The notes: generated by a model not told the origin, from the sequence alone. A stretch of DNA of 64,000 nt from Triplophysa rosa (GCF_024868665.1 NC_079904.1:19629264-19693263); one strand, 5' to 3'. Counted from the first letter of the stretch, positions 1-10,883 are shown. Program-made: numbers and translations.

Positions 1-59
1 GTCTTGCTCGTCTGACCGTTCCCCATGAGACGGTCCGCCGTCTTATTCCTCAATCACGT

Positions 60-1420
60 ATCGGAAACGGTACGTGATGATGAGATGTCTGTTGCAGCAT
101 CGGAGGGTGACTTACTGGCATCAGACTCTGACGATTCCTTGAAGCTCCGTCCCTCGGGGGGTCGAGATCAGGAAGAAGCGGACGTTGAAATGTCAGCCAT
201 GCTTTCCCGGGCCACCGGCATTAGGTTGCGGTGCACCGCACTGCCTCTCCCAACACTCGCGGCTGGATACACAGTTCATCGGGCTTGAGAGCGGCTCCAA
301 GCCGCACTCGCCCCCCAGTGCCGTGTTCCCCGGAAGTGCATGAGGAACCTAGTATGACCTGGAACGCCGCCTTCGGCGCGTACACGTCAACTAGTTCCAT
401 CACCCTTTCTTCCCTCGATGGTGGGGCAGCTAGAGGATACGTCGATGTCCCCCAGGGGCTCGACCTAGACTCCCGTCCAAAGCACGTAGGCTTTTCGGCA
501 TCTGATGTGTCGAGAGCTTACTCTGCTGCGGGCCAAGCTGTCCCCTCTCTCCAAGCTATGGCCTTCCTGCAGGCCAATGCGCGGAGAGAGCTCCACGAGG
601 GTAAGTCCGACCCAGCGCTTATGCAGGAACTCCGCGGATTCACCGACCTCGCTCTCGGGCAACCAAGGTGATCGCGAGGGCCCTGGGTCGGGCAATGTCC
701 ACACTTATGGTCCAGGAGAGACACCTCTGGCTGAACCTTGCACAGGTGAGTAATACTGAGAAAGTCCGCTTTCTCGATGCACCCATCTCGCAAGGGGGGG
801 CTGTTTGGTGATACTGTCGAGTTCGACAGTTAGGGAGCAGACAGAGGATATCAAGTATGTCCTCGCCAGCCGCGACTCGACCGCCCTCTGGCTGCCGAGA
901 TCCCGTGCACCGTCTGCTTCCCAGCAGCCCTGTTCCTCATCGAGACATCGAAGAGGAGACCACCACCCCGTCAGCAGCCGCGGCGAAAGCCAAAGCGGCC
1001 CTCATGGGAAGACCCCAGGGAGATCGAGAATACCTTCGGGCCACATCATCGTTTGGGTATTATCACAGCCGCTCTCACACCCTCTACACGACGGTGTTCG
1101 GCAACTCGACGTTGCGGCAAGACCCAATGTCGAGGATAATCATCAGACATCATCGCCTGGCAGGTAAAACTGCAGAGCCGATCTCCTCTCCGGGCGTCCC
1201 CCCCACGGCGAGGGATCCGCACTGCCAGCCATCGAACCACCCCCGGGAGGTCGATGAAGCAGAACATACCCCTATCCTCCCTGTCGGTCCCTGGGAGCCT
1301 GACAAGAGCTTCCCAAACCGTCACGGTGACTACGGGATACGGTCCGTCTCGGCTACGCGATCCAACTCCCCGGACGCCCGCCCAAGTTTCGGGACATCCT
1401 CTTAACCTCAGCAGAGGCAG
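60..1420 (+). pseudogene. DIRS gag-like region, copy A, multiply frameshifted
   Basis: The acidic gag segment near 75-200 (DDEMSVAASEGDLL) matches the equivalent segment of the copy at 32.8-37.7 kb. A second in-phase block at 231-671 carries the GAARGYVDVPQ and LQAMAFLQ segments also seen in the copy at 21.8-25.4 kb. The frame changes at least three times before the RT region. The gag protein would coat the RNA intermediate. The N-terminal zinc-ribbon part lies beyond the window. Relaxed coding and frame breaks make this non-functional. Confidence 0.75.
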
Positions 1421-1429
1421 GGATGCCCC

Positions 1430-2060
1430 TTGCTTCGGGCCGAGGTCGCCACCCATCTGGTGAGGAAGTGATCGTGCTCGTCCCTCTAGCCGAGATGTTC
1501 AACGGGTTTTACAGCCCGTACTTCATCGTCCCCAAAAGAGCTGGGGTCGCTAGATCTGCGTACCCTGAACGGGCGGGCACCTACTCAAGCTGCCGTTCAG
1601 GATGCTCATGCAGAAGCGCATCCTGGCATCTATCAGATGTCAAGATGGATTCATGGCAATCGACCTGAAGGAGGCTTACTCTCATGTCTCAATTCTCCCT
1701 CGTCATCGCCCGTTCCTACGGTTCGCTTTAGAGGGTCAGGCATATTAGTACAGAGTCCTCCCCTTCGGTCTGTCCCTGTCCCCACGAGTCTTCACGAAGA
1801 TCGTGGAAGCCGCCCTCACTCCCCTCTAGGAGAGAGGTGTGCGGGTACTAAACTATCTCAACGACTGGCTCATTTGACACACTCGTGAGATCTGTTATGT
1901 ACACACAGGGACCTAGTGCTTCGGCACCTAGATCGATTGGGACCACAGGTCAACCGAAAAAGAGCAAGCTCTCCTCTGTGCGGAGCATCCTCTTTTTTGG
2001 TATGGAACTCAACTCTGTCTCCATTACAGCGCGACTGCGCTCAGTCAGTGTTGAACTGCT
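1430..2060 (+). pseudogene. DIRS reverse transcriptase, copy A, active-site Asp lost
   Basis: The RT fingers/palm start is readable as GFYSPYFIVPK near 1505-1540. The downstream VLPFGLSLSPRVFTK block is present near 1755-1800 but needs frame changes. The catalytic box, YLDD in the related copies at 36.0 and 50.5 kb, reads YLND here (1854-1865), so the first metal-binding aspartate is replaced by asparagine. Together with internal stops and shifts this is a dead RT. The family polymerises cDNA from the DIRS RNA template. Confidence 0.8.
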
Positions 2061-2089
2061 TGGGTTCAAGCAGTCAGCGGGGAGGCTCC

Positions 2090-2900
2090 TGGGCACATGG
2101 CATCCTCGACGGTGGTGATACCCCTCGGGTTGATGCACATGAGACCGCTCCAACACTGGCTACAGAGTCGAGTTCCCTGGAGAGCGTGGCACACCAGCAG
2201 CAGGCGGATGGTGATTACACTTTTCTGCCGACGCACCCTAACCCCTTGGTCTTCAATGACCTTTCTACGGACGGGGGTCCCTCTCGGGCAGGTCGAGACG
2301 CATCAGGGTCGCAGAAGCCTCCCTGCAGGGTTGGGGTGCCGTGTGCAACGGGCACGCAGTGTCGGGGCGATGGACGGGCCCCTGCCTGCGCAGGCATATC
2401 TAATTGCCTAGAGTTGTTGGATGTGCTACCCGCACTGAAGGGGTCACGTGCAGAACAAGCACGTGCTGGTCCGGTCGGACAGCACAACTGCCGTAGCGTT
2501 TTTAACCGCCAGGGTGGCGTTCGCTTACGGCAGCTAACACGACTCGCCCGATGCCTCCGGCAGGTGAGCAGGTGTCCGCAGGTGAGCAGATCCCTGTGAG
2601 CCACACATATCCCAGGCGACCTGAACCAGACAGCCGATGTGCTCTCTCGTCAGTTGACGCCTCGCGGAGAGTGGCGACTCCACCCCCGCGCAGCCAGCTG
2701 ATTGGGTACAGTCCGGGCGGTCTCAGGTAGACCCCTTCGCCTCCCTGGACACCACCCATTGCCCGCTAAGATACTCCCCGCCCGAGGCCCCCCTCGGCAC
2801 AGATGCTCTAGCGCACAGCTGGCCGTGGGACAAGCGGAAGTACGTCTTCCCCCCAGTGAGCCTCATTGCACAGACCCTGTGCAAGGTCAGGGAAGAGGAG
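2090..2900 (+). pseudogene. DIRS RNase H and connection region, copy A
   Basis: The sequence encodes, in shifting frames, the LMHMRPLQHWLQSRVPWRAW connection block near 2130-2180. It also encodes the RNase H start (ASLQGWGAVCNG, near 2317-2352) and the segment leading to the recombinase. The first catalytic aspartate, DAS in the copy at 35.6 kb, appears as EAS. The ORF is broken, for example around 2400-2520 where related copies read CLELWAVLL. RNase H would remove the RNA strand during cDNA synthesis. Confidence 0.7.
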
Positions 2901-2989
2901 CATCAAGTGTACTAGTTGTGCCATACTGGCCCAACCGGACTTGGTTCTCGGAGCGAATGCTCTTGACGACAGCTCCCCCCTGGCCGATT

Positions 2990-3605
2990 CCCCTGACGAA
3001 GGACCTGCTTTCCCAGGGGAAGGGCACGTTATGGCATCACGGGCCAGACCTCTGGAACCTCCATGTTTGGCCCCTGGACGAGGAGATCCTGAGTGGCCTA
3101 CCCCCTGCGGCAGTTAAGACCACTACTCAGGCTAGGGCCCTGGCCACTAGGCGGCTATACGCCTATAAGTGGTGCCTCTTCTCATCCTGGTGCTCTTCTC
3201 GAAGAGAAGACCCGCGGAGTTGCTTGATCGGGTGGGTGCGGTCCTTCCAGAGACTCGAGAGTAATCTCTCCCCTTCCACACTGAACGTGTATGGAGCCGC
3301 TATTGCCGCTCATCACGACTCAGTTGCTGGTAATCTCTAGGACAGCACAACCTGATCATTTGGTTCCTAAAGGGTGCGGGAAGGCTCCCGCCTCACCCGT
3401 GCTCCGTACCCTCTTGCGACCTTGATGCGGTCCTGGAGCCCCTCGGAGATGCCGCTCTTTCTCACCTCACGATGAAGAAGGCTCTCCGGATGGCGCTCAA
3501 GAGGGTAGCGGACCTAAAAGCATTCTCCGTGTCCACAGATTGCCTAGAACTCGGACCTGGTGATTCTCACGCTATCCTGAGACCCCGGCCCGTCTACGTG
3601 CTCGG
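2990..3605 (+). pseudogene. DIRS tyrosine recombinase, copy A, catalytic domain deleted
   Basis: The N-terminal core-binding part is recognisable (TRRLYAYKWCLFSSWCSSRR, near 3147-3207). The frame is lost near 3340, and sequence similarity continues to about 3600 (LRPRPVYV). There it joins abruptly to the 3' untranslated sequence (GGCAGAGCAGCCCTGCCCC). Compared with the copies at 34 and 52 kb, the segment with the H-x-x-R motif and the tyrosine nucleophile is missing. This recombinase could not integrate DNA. Confidence 0.8.
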
Positions 3606-4142
3606 CAGAGCAGCCCTGCCCCTTAGGCCGTGTACCAACTGAGTTATCCACAACATAGCTCTAACCGGACCTAGTGCTACTGGACGTTGTAATCCCCCAG
3701 CAGGGTGGTTCCGTCTGATGTATCCTCATGATTGGTTCCCACCTTGGTAACCCATGACCTTCCCTAGGTGGACCTCCACCTCGTGGTTAACTCCTTCAGT
3801 CCGCACATTCTTCCCATGAGTTCTCCCCCATCGGTGAGACCATGTTGGTATCTCCACTAAACTCCTCCCGTCGATAGGAAGTGGTCTCTGTAGCGCATCC
3901 CACACTTGAGGAAGTAGCGCTTACCCAGTGGCCTTACGGTACCGGGCGGCTTCTCACTGTTAGAGAAACAATGCCGCCGCCTGTGAGGCCGAAGGCAGGG
4001 GCCTTCCCACCTTTCAAGAAAGTTCTGGGACCCCCTACCTACCCACTGGTAGGTTACAATTTTGCGGTAGCGCTCACGGCTGACACGCCCAGGCCAGTCA
4101 CCGTCGCTTCCCTAGAGATTGTGACAGGGCACAGTGTTATGG

Positions 4143-4550
4143 CATTTTCCATAGGAACCCCATCTGTCGGTTCGACACAACGTCGAGAGACCGACAGAAA
4201 GGGAACGTCTCGATTACGGATGTAACCTCAGTTCCCTGATGGAGGGAACGAGACGTTGTGTCCTCCTTGCCACAACACGTGCTGTCCACTGCAGCAGTCG
4301 TGAGAGGTCTCAGGCTCCTCAAAACTAAGGTGAATGAATGAAGCACGCCGTCTCCCTTTTATACCCGGATATCCAGGGGCGGAGTCCGGCATGCAAATTT
4401 CATTCGCCAATTTTCATTGGCCTTTTCTAAGTAGTCGGAAGCGATTGGTTCTCAGGGACGAACCCCATCTGTCGGTTCGACACAACGTCTCGTTCCCTCC
4501 ATCAAGGAACTGAGGTTACATCCGTAACCGAGATGTTCTGTCGGTTTGAC
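4143..4550 (+). repeat. DIRS 3' internal complementary region and terminal repeat, copy A
   Basis: The block has two copies of the CCCATCTGTCGGTTCGACAC motif (4159 and 4467 regions) around a TATA-like and GC-rich stretch. It also contains the complementary segments GGTTACATCCGTAACC and CTCGTTCCCTCCATCA. The same architecture recurs at the 3' ends near 53.46-53.81 kb and, reverse-complemented, at 32.78-33.15 kb. In DIRS elements such an internal complementary region lets the linear cDNA circularise. The last bases merge into the 5' end of copy B. Confidence 0.8.
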
Positions 4551-5755
4551 ACAATGTCGAGAGAATGGGGATTGATCTTGAGAACCTATCATCTCAGATT
4601 GTACTTTTTAAAGGCCAATGAAGTTGGCGAATGGTGTGGCATGCCAGTCTCCGCCCCGTACATATGGGTATAAAAAGGAAGATTCATTCATTCATTCACC
4701 TTTTTGTTCTTCGGAACCTGCTGAGCTTATGCTGAGCGCATCTACTCGGATTGAAGAGAAATAACCGCTGCTTGACGAGTCCTGGTGTGTGCAATTTCCC
4801 CTGGGCATTTCGGTAGCGAGTTGATGGTGTCTACGAGAGCAAATTTCCTTGAAATTCCGCCTTGAAGTACCTTTTTTCCCGGAGGTGCATGAAGAGCTCA
4901 CAAAGACCTGGCACGCCCCATTTTTGGCGCATACCGTCAGATGAGCTCGGCTCTGACTTTCCTCGACGGCGGGGCAGCAAAGGGCTATGTCGATGTACCT
5001 CAGGTTCAGCGTGCTGTCGCAGTACATCTGTGCCCACAGACGGCTGCCACCTGGAGGGACCGACCAAGGCTCCCTTGCAAAGCATGAAAGTTTTCTTCAT
5101 CTCTGGTGTCGAAAGCTTACACTGCCTCCACGCTTCATGCCATGGCCATCCTGCAGGTCCACCAGGCTAAGGCAATGAAGAAACTGGACGAGGGAAAGCA
5201 CGACTCAGTGGTTATGCAGGAACTGCGCACCACCACTGGCCCCGCCCCTGGCGAGACAGCCTTGCTGCCAGCCACAGAACCTCCCCCCACGGGGACGATG
5301 TTGCAGATCTCCCCACTAGTTCCTCTGTCACGGTATCTGGGGGCCTGGTTACAGCTCGCAGTGGCTAGTGAGGACGATCCGTCTCGGCTACGCGCTCCAG
5401 TTAGCCAGGCGCTCGCCCAAGTTTCGGGGAATTCTGTTCACCTAAGTGCGAGGCCAGAATGCTCCCGTACTTCGGGCGGAGGTCGCCACCCTTCTGGTGA
5501 AGGGGGCGGTAGAGCCCATCCCTCTGGCCGAGATGTTTTCGGGGTTTTACAGCCACTACTTCATTGTCCCAAAGAAAGGTGGGGGGCTGCGCTGCCCTTC
5601 ACAGGCTCCCGTTCAGAATGTTGATGCAGAAGCGCATCCTGACGTCCATCCGACATCAGGATTGGTTCGTGGCAATCGACCTGAAGTACGCGTACTTTCA
5701 TGTCTCGATTCTCTGATGGCACAGACCGTTTCATCAGTTTGCCTTCGAGTAGTGC
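4540..5755 (+). mobile_element. DIRS 5' fragment (copy B), head-to-tail with copy A
   Basis: The 5' leader resembles those at 21.9 and 46.0 kb: CTGTCGGTTTGACACAATG, a GGGTATAAAAAGGAAG TATA-type promoter at about 4665-4685, then TTCATTCACC. Gag sequence follows and the frame shifts directly into RT around 5440-5760 (SGFYSHYFIVPKKGGG, near 5540-5585). Similarity stops near 5755, before the YLDD box, where other sequence begins. Gag is shortened relative to full copies. The fragment lacks RNase H, recombinase and 3' terminus. Confidence 0.75.
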
Positions 5756-5935
5756 AAAACAGTATGCAAACGGTGGCGAGGAACCCAAAACTCCAATTGA
5801 AAAAAAACTTACGAGAACCCAGGCCCAACCAGGGGATTCCAGTTCCCCTCTGGCAAAAGCTGCTACCTCTGCACAAGCTCGACAGTGCTTGCACAACAAG
5901 GCTAAATAAAAATAAATACACTTACTAATAAGGTA

Positions 5936-6100
5936 AATTATAGTTTTATTAATGGACAGTGCAGAGAAGACTATTCCAAAGTTTAGGCGCTAGATAGGGA
6001 AAAGGTTCTACCACCTGCACTTGATTTTGAAATTCTAGGTATTACCAACTGACAGGATGCCTGAGAGTGTAATGCACGTGAAGGACTCTAATACAAGAGG
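5936..6100 (-). pseudogene. L2 LINE ORF2 C-terminal fragment
   Basis: The minus strand reads through YLEFQNQVQVVEPFPYLAPK and LWNSL, the pattern found at the end of L2-type ORF2 after the RT domain (a short F-x-x-AAPKLWNSLP-like block). It is separated from the RT fragment at 6575-6862 by unrelated repeats. No polymerase function remains. Confidence 0.6.
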
Positions 6101-6332
6101 ACAGGGCTGGACTGGGAAGAAAAATCGGCCCTGGCATTTTTAGGCCCGCATCGGCCGTCCACCGAATCTGTCGGCAGACGGGGAGGGTACATGCATACGT
6201 GTCTTTTGCATTCGCTTTGCGTGCATTCGCATTTATAATACATCCGTCTAAATGGCCAACGCCTCCGTTACGGCCCCACACGTTAGAGGCAAACGCGTCC
6301 ATTACGGCCCCATACATTAGAGGCCAATATTT

Positions 6333-6574
6333 TGTTGACCTAAGGACAACATTTTTATAACTAAACCTAAACCTAAACCCACACCAAACCCCAACCCTAA
6401 CCATAACTTACCCCTAAAATCAGAGGGAAATGATAAGTGAAAAACAATGGTCTAGAAGCTTCTAATCCTGGTTTTTAAACTTCAAATAAACTGTAAACTT
6501 ATTTCTGAAATCTGATTGGTTGATTTAAATGTTGTCCCAGGGTCAACATGATGTTGCCCTAAGGACATCAACCA
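6333..6574. mobile_element. Palindromic MITE with telomere-like (TAACCC) tract
   Basis: A ~20-bp block (TGTTGACCTAAGGACAACAT, 6333-6352) is nearly the reverse complement of 6529-6548. It is followed by another diverged inverted copy to about 6574. The interior holds CCTAAACCTAAACC- and CCCTAACC-like repeats (6361-6415). It separates two pieces of the same L2 LINE, which suggests an insertion. A second telomere-like tract occurs at 9901-9940 in another element. The superfamily is not assignable. Confidence 0.55.
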
Positions 6575-6862
6575 CTTGGCAAAAACAGGAGAGCCCCATT
6601 ATTCGATGTAACTGCTGTGTTTCATGAGGCATCGAGGAAATATAAAGTTGAGTATCATCAGCATGACAGTGAAAGCTAACTCCGTGTCGCCTTATTATAT
6701 CTCCCAGAGGTAGCATGGATAATGCAAAGAGCAAAGGCCCTAAGTCTGAGCCCTGTGGTACACCGTACCGGACTTGCGATTTGCGTGATACCTCAGTGTT
6801 TATTGCTACAAATTGAAAACGGTCGGATAAATAAGATTTAAACCATTTCAAAGCTATTCCCT
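6575..6862 (-). pseudogene. L2 LINE reverse transcriptase palm fragment
   Basis: The minus strand encodes [20 protein letters not shown], then [20 protein letters not shown] and the active-site block [13 protein letters not shown]. The A-DD motif at about 6650 is the RT metal-binding site (xADD in L2/CR1 LINEs). The fragment is interrupted at 6863, where a TA-flanked Tc1-type terminal repeat begins, and continues beyond that insertion as EN-side sequence at 8115. This is a clear non-LTR RT, but too short to be functional. Confidence 0.85.
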
Positions 6863-6864
6863 TA

Positions 6865-7306
6865 CAGTTTTTTTTCAATTGCTTAAGCACAATTTTGAAA
6901 ACAGGGCCCGGTTTTTCAAACCCCTTCACACAATTAGCACAACACTACACCAAAGTAGCAAAACATCTCAGATAATTTGCAAAATGGAACACTTTTGTCA
7001 AAACTATACAATGTCTTATAAAAACCATATTTTGTTGTCATAACATAAACACAACCATCATATAGTCCGATTCTGTTTGAATCAGTTAAACACTCCTGTG
7101 CTCAACCTAAAACACTTTTAGCATTTACACAGAGAAAGTGTAAAAATAAATTCACCAACACCACATGATATCAATTGTGCAGACTAATGAAACTATTTAT
7201 TTCTTTTCATGTACTCAAGTCAGTCAATACTGAACATTTCAACAAAACATTCATAACAAAAATTTTCCAGTTTTCATACAGTATTACTGAATGTACCATT
7301 GTACTG
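6865..7306. mobile_element. Degenerate Tc1-type non-autonomous element
   Basis: It begins after TA (6863-6864) with CAGTTTTTTTTCAATTGCTT, the same terminal repeat as the elements at 7315 and 18758. It may end near CTGTA at 7304-7308, just before the next copy starts. The interior is AT-rich and noncoding, with no transposase remnant. The right terminal repeat is poorly preserved, so the right boundary is uncertain. Confidence 0.5.
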
Positions 7307-7314
7307 TAAGCTTA

Positions 7315-8112
7315 CAGTTTTTCTCGATTGCTAAAACACTATAACCAGGCTTTTGAACTAAAATTTCAAAAAGCACACTCATTTTTCTGAACTATCAACA
7401 CTATTCCCCTGCTTTAACACATGAGTCAGATTTGGTGAACTGTTACTGCAAAACTCTACACACAAATCCCTACATGTTTCAGTGCTTACACCATGTGGTC
7501 ATTTAGAAACCACTAGCATTCAATATTGATCACTCAAGTCAGCACAGCTTGAGCTCAATTAGCAAACAATTACCCAAATGGAAACACTAAGAGTCAAAAT
7601 TGAACACACATGAATCAGATCCTTCAATAAATAGAAAAAAGGACCCGAATCAGTTCATTGAGCTTTGGAACAATGGATCCACAGATAAATGAAGGAATAG
7701 GTCAAAGAGGAAAAGGAAGAGAAGGAGGAGGAAGAGAAGGAGGATGAAGAGGAGGAGGAGGAGGAGGAGGAGGAGGAGGAGGAAGAGGAGGAGGAGGAGG
7801 AGGAGGAGGAGGAAGAGGAGGAAGAGGAGGAGGAGGAGGAGGAGGAGGAAGAGGAGGAGGAGGAGGAGGAAGAGGAGGAAGAGGAGGAAAAGGAGGAAGA
7901 AGAGGAGGAGGATGAAGATGAGGAGGAGGAAGAGGATGAAAAAGAGGAGGAGGAGGAGGAAGGGCAAAGAGAAAAGCAGTCTCGGATGAAATTCGAGCCA
8001 CTTTAGTTGACCATATCCTTGTCCACTTTATAAATGGTACTTTATAAAGTTGTTTCATCAGAACTTGATGTTGTTTAAGGATACGGGTCAAATATATAAG
8101 GATAAAGTAGTT
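7315..8112 (+). mobile_element. Tc1/mariner-type element, transposase remnant folded back on itself
   Basis: A terminal repeat (CAGTTTTTCTCGATTGCT) follows TA at 7313-7314. A transposase start is readable at 7674 (MDPQINEGIGQRGKGREG), followed by a long GA-rich expansion and then AVSDEIRATLVDHILVH (about 7974-8024, + strand). Immediately after, at 8112-8035, the minus strand encodes RILKQHQVLMKQLYKVPF, recognisable as an internal part of the same fish transposase family (helix-turn-helix end). The two parts therefore face each other across a small palindrome near 8024-8050. No right terminal repeat is present. The element sits inside the L2 LINE. Confidence 0.65.
7700..7970. repeat. GGA/GAA-rich simple repeat inside a transposase reading frame
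   Basis: About 270 bp are almost pure purine on the + strand, a mixture of GGA, GAA and GAT triplets. It lies between two parts of a Tc1-type transposase frame and creates an in-frame TGA near 7746. The predicted Arg/Lys-rich and, on the other strand, Leu/Pro-rich ORFs here are repeat artefacts. Confidence 0.9.
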
Positions 8113-8114
8113 CA

Positions 8115-9272
8115 TAAATTCATCACTGTTATGCTGATATCTAGAATCTGGAGTCGCTCACAATTTATATATCAAATACTATCCTTCCATGCTGTACAAA
8201 ATACCTCTAATTTACTTTTCTTAAAGATGCGCTCCATTTTTCGGGCCGCTTTCTTTAGAGCCTGAGTGTGTTCATTATACCACGGTGTAGGGCTGCCATT
8301 TTTAATCTTCTTTAGACATAGAGGAGCAACTGTGTCTAGCGTTTCCGAGAAGGTGGAGTTTTCAATTTTCATTGGTAATGTCAAGATCTTCAACGTTATT
8401 TCTCATGCTAGAGATTTCAGACAATTCAGGCAGATTATTGAGAAACGCATCTTTGGTAGTTGAAGTTATTGTTCTACCATATTTGTAACAATGAGTTTTA
8501 TTTGCAGCCGTAGGCCAGTGAAGCAAACATAATACCAGATAATGATCCGAATGTCTTCACTCTGCTGAAGGATTTTAACGTTGTCCACATTTATACTGTA
8601 AGACAGTATTAAATCTAAAGTATGATTACGAAGGTGATTGGGTCCTGACACATGTTGACTAACGCCCATGGAGTTAAGAGTGTCTTTGAAAGACATTCCT
8701 AAGGCATCTGTATCGTTATCTACATGGATGTTAAAGTCACCAACGACAAGGACTCTATCTGCGGCCAGTACTAGTTCTGATAAGAACCCACCAAATTCTT
8801 TAATAAAATCTGTGTGGTGCACTGGAGGCCTATAATAGCCAGAATAAATTTTAAAAATGTTTTATCCTTAGTATTAGGTGTTGACACATGAAGTACCATG
8901 ACTTCAAAATAATTGTATTTAGAGTTAGACTTCTGGGAAATGCTAAAAGAGTTATTGTAAAGTGCTGCGACACCCCCCCCCTCTGCCTTTTAGACAAGGC
9001 TCATGTTTATAATAATAATCTTGGGGGACAGATTCATTAAAAGTAATATAATCATCTGGTTTTAGCCATGTTTCTGTCAAACAGAGCATGTCTATTTTAT
9101 GATCTGTTATCATATCATTAACAAAAAGTGCTTTATTAGAGAGAGATCTAATATTTAGCAATCCGAGTCGTAACAGTTGATTATCTGTATTTTGTTCACG
9201 TTTAATATGTTTAACGTTCATTAAATTACTTTCAAGAGGTTTACACATAATTTTATTTTTGCTAATCCAGGG
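8115..9272 (-). pseudogene. L2 LINE ORF2 endonuclease and linker, broken
   Basis: On the minus strand, from right to left: [20 protein letters not shown] and [14 protein letters not shown] (EN active-site Glu block, 9050-9150). Then VLVVGDFNIHVDNDTDALG (the D-x-N block, near 8710-8765), SGPNHLRNHTLDLIL (near 8605-8650), and the linker TPWYNEHTQALKKAARKMER (about 8220-8290). These match the equivalent blocks of the L2 copy at 22.4-23.9 kb. An apurinic-type endonuclease would nick target DNA to prime reverse transcription. Frame breaks near 8960 and 8450 and the loss of neighbouring parts make it inactive. Confidence 0.85.
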
Positions 9273-10883
9273 TAGAGCTGTAATCGGGCCTTAAAAGTTA
9301 GGCCCGACAGTGCCCGAACCCGACAGAATTCGGCCCGAGCCCGACAAGTACATTTTGATTGACAGCTTTTTAAAAGCCCGAACCCGTTTACAGCCCGACA
9401 TTAGGCTATTCAAATGTGCGCACGCACACAGCTTTTGTCAAGAATGAGTCATTTATACATGTTTTAACATAATTTATTAATGACTAACGTAGGCTATAGG
9501 CCACTTGGAAGTTGGAACAAAGAAATAAAATAAGTCCTCTGTAACATCGTAACATCTCACATATCCCACTGGCTCATTATTCTCATTATGCACATGGTCA
9601 AAACTTTTCCTCACCTCAGACTTTGCTTTAGTTGCTGGTGCAACCAAAACGTAATCGCCAGAGGCAAGCCTCAAGTCTCAAGTTTCACCTCCTCAGCCAA
9701 CCCGTTCTCACTCCCGACTCGTCACATATTTCCGCTCGGTCAGCGCCCCACGGCGTCACTTTTGAACGTGCAGGGTACCCCTTTGGCATTGTTTTTCGAT
9801 GAACGGGAACTGCGTTGCTGTTTTCTAAATGCTCCAGACCGAGATGCGTGCAATTCTTAGCATTTCATAATTATTTATGGTTTTAATATTTTGTAGCACC
9901 TAACCCCAACCTCACCCTAAACCTAACCCTAACCCTAACCACTTCTCAGCCATATAAGACACAACACGCGAATAAAAGTACAGTCACAGGTATTTATTAC
10001 ACAAACTGACCAAAAGCATTACAAAATAAAACAAACAACTCATTTTGCATACGTTTTTGCACCAAAGCCTTACGATAACTTTACAATGAAGATGCCGTGC
10101 GTGTCCGTGAATACATGAACTCGGCTGAGGCTCCCATTCAAAAGATAAACCGGAACAGCTAGATGCAGTCGGTTGCGGGAGCCAATACCGTTTCACGTTC
10201 AAAGCCAACGAAATGACGCGATCGGACACGAGACACGGGAAAGCCAATGGCATCAAAGCTGACGTAACTTCCTCTGGCGGCAAATTTTGAACGTCGTTCT
10301 TCACTGGATTTGAGATTTACGGCGGACGGTGATCGCTTTCGCATCTGTTCCTCATACAAATCGATCGTTTCGCGTTGGTACCCTTGGAATATCTGTATTT
10401 TTGAACGACATTGTGACTGCTTGTATTATGTGTTTTATATTACGATAAATAAACTGTTTTAAACATTCAATAAACATTACTTGCTCAAACTGTGAATAGT
10501 GTCATGTAAATGCAATTATCCTGGCCATTAAACTTAAATTAAACCCTGAAACATCATCATTGCAAATTATATCTAATATACATTTTCATAATGACGGTGA
10601 AATTCGCGTGCCCTTCACGTCGAAAAACGACGTCAAAGGAGTACCCTGCGCGTTCAAAAGTGACGCCGAAGGGCGCTGACCGAGCGTAAATATGTGATGA
10701 GTCAGGAGTGAGAATGTGTTGCCTCAGCATCCATTTTCGCATCTTTCTCGCGCTAATCGGAACGCATCACATGACCGCTCATTTACCGCGCAAGCCCGAG
10801 CCCGTGTAAAATGATAGAAATTAAGCCCGAACCCGTCGGGTCACATTGGGTCCGTCGGGTTCGGGCAAAGATCTTCAGCTCTA
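9273..10883. mobile_element. Non-autonomous hAT-like element with 8-bp target duplication
   Basis: The ends are inverted: TAGAGCTGTAATCGGGC at the left and, reverse-complemented, TAGAGCTGAAGATCTTTGCC at the right. Each end carries clustered CCCGA/TCGGG subterminal motifs (9286-9400 and 10785-10865). The flanking 8-mers ATCCAGGG (9265-9272) and ATCCGGGG (10884-10891) differ at one position, as expected for an old hAT duplication. No transposase is seen. It splits the L2 LINE between ORF1 and ORF2 and contains a second element at 9698-10721. Confidence 0.75.
9698..10721. mobile_element. DNA element with ~100-bp terminal inverted repeats nested in the hAT
   Basis: The left arm (9698-9805) and right arm (10612-10721) are reverse complements over roughly 100 bp with a handful of differences. 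They start CAACCCGTTCTCACTCC and CAACACATTCTCACTCC. The flanks repeat CCTCAGC (9691-9697 and 10722-10728). The interior is noncoding apart from random frames and carries a CCCTAA-like tract at 9901-9940. The 7-8-bp duplication suggests a hAT-like transposase, but the superfamily is not certain. Confidence 0.7.

Larger units (their letters stand above)
1..4545 (+). mobile_element. DIRS-type YR retrotransposon, decayed copy A
   Basis: Fragments of DIRS gag, reverse transcriptase (RT), RNase H and tyrosine recombinase occur in that order on the + strand, followed by a 3' untranslated region and the complementary terminal block characteristic of DIRS. No reading frame is intact. The copy enters the window already inside gag, so its 5' end lies outside. 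Its 3' end runs directly into the 5' end of another DIRS copy near 4545. Four other DIRS copies or parts in this window share closely similar sequence (21.8-25.4, 32.8-37.7 and 45.9-53.8 kb, and 4.5-5.8 kb), which supports the assignment. Confidence 0.9.

Noticed and set aside
7744..7989. Arg/Lys-rich 81-residue frame
   Set aside because: Product of the same purine repeat; no start context or neighbouring support.
7702..8115. 137-residue Pro/Leu-rich minus-strand frame
   Set aside because: Most of it translates the GGA/GAA simple repeat in the wrong sense. Only its last residues (RILKQHQVLM) are a real transposase remnant.
9901..9940. Interstitial telomere as chromosome fusion scar
   Set aside because: Short degenerate CCCTAA runs lie inside a small DNA element and recur in another MITE at 6361-6415, so they are part of the repeats.
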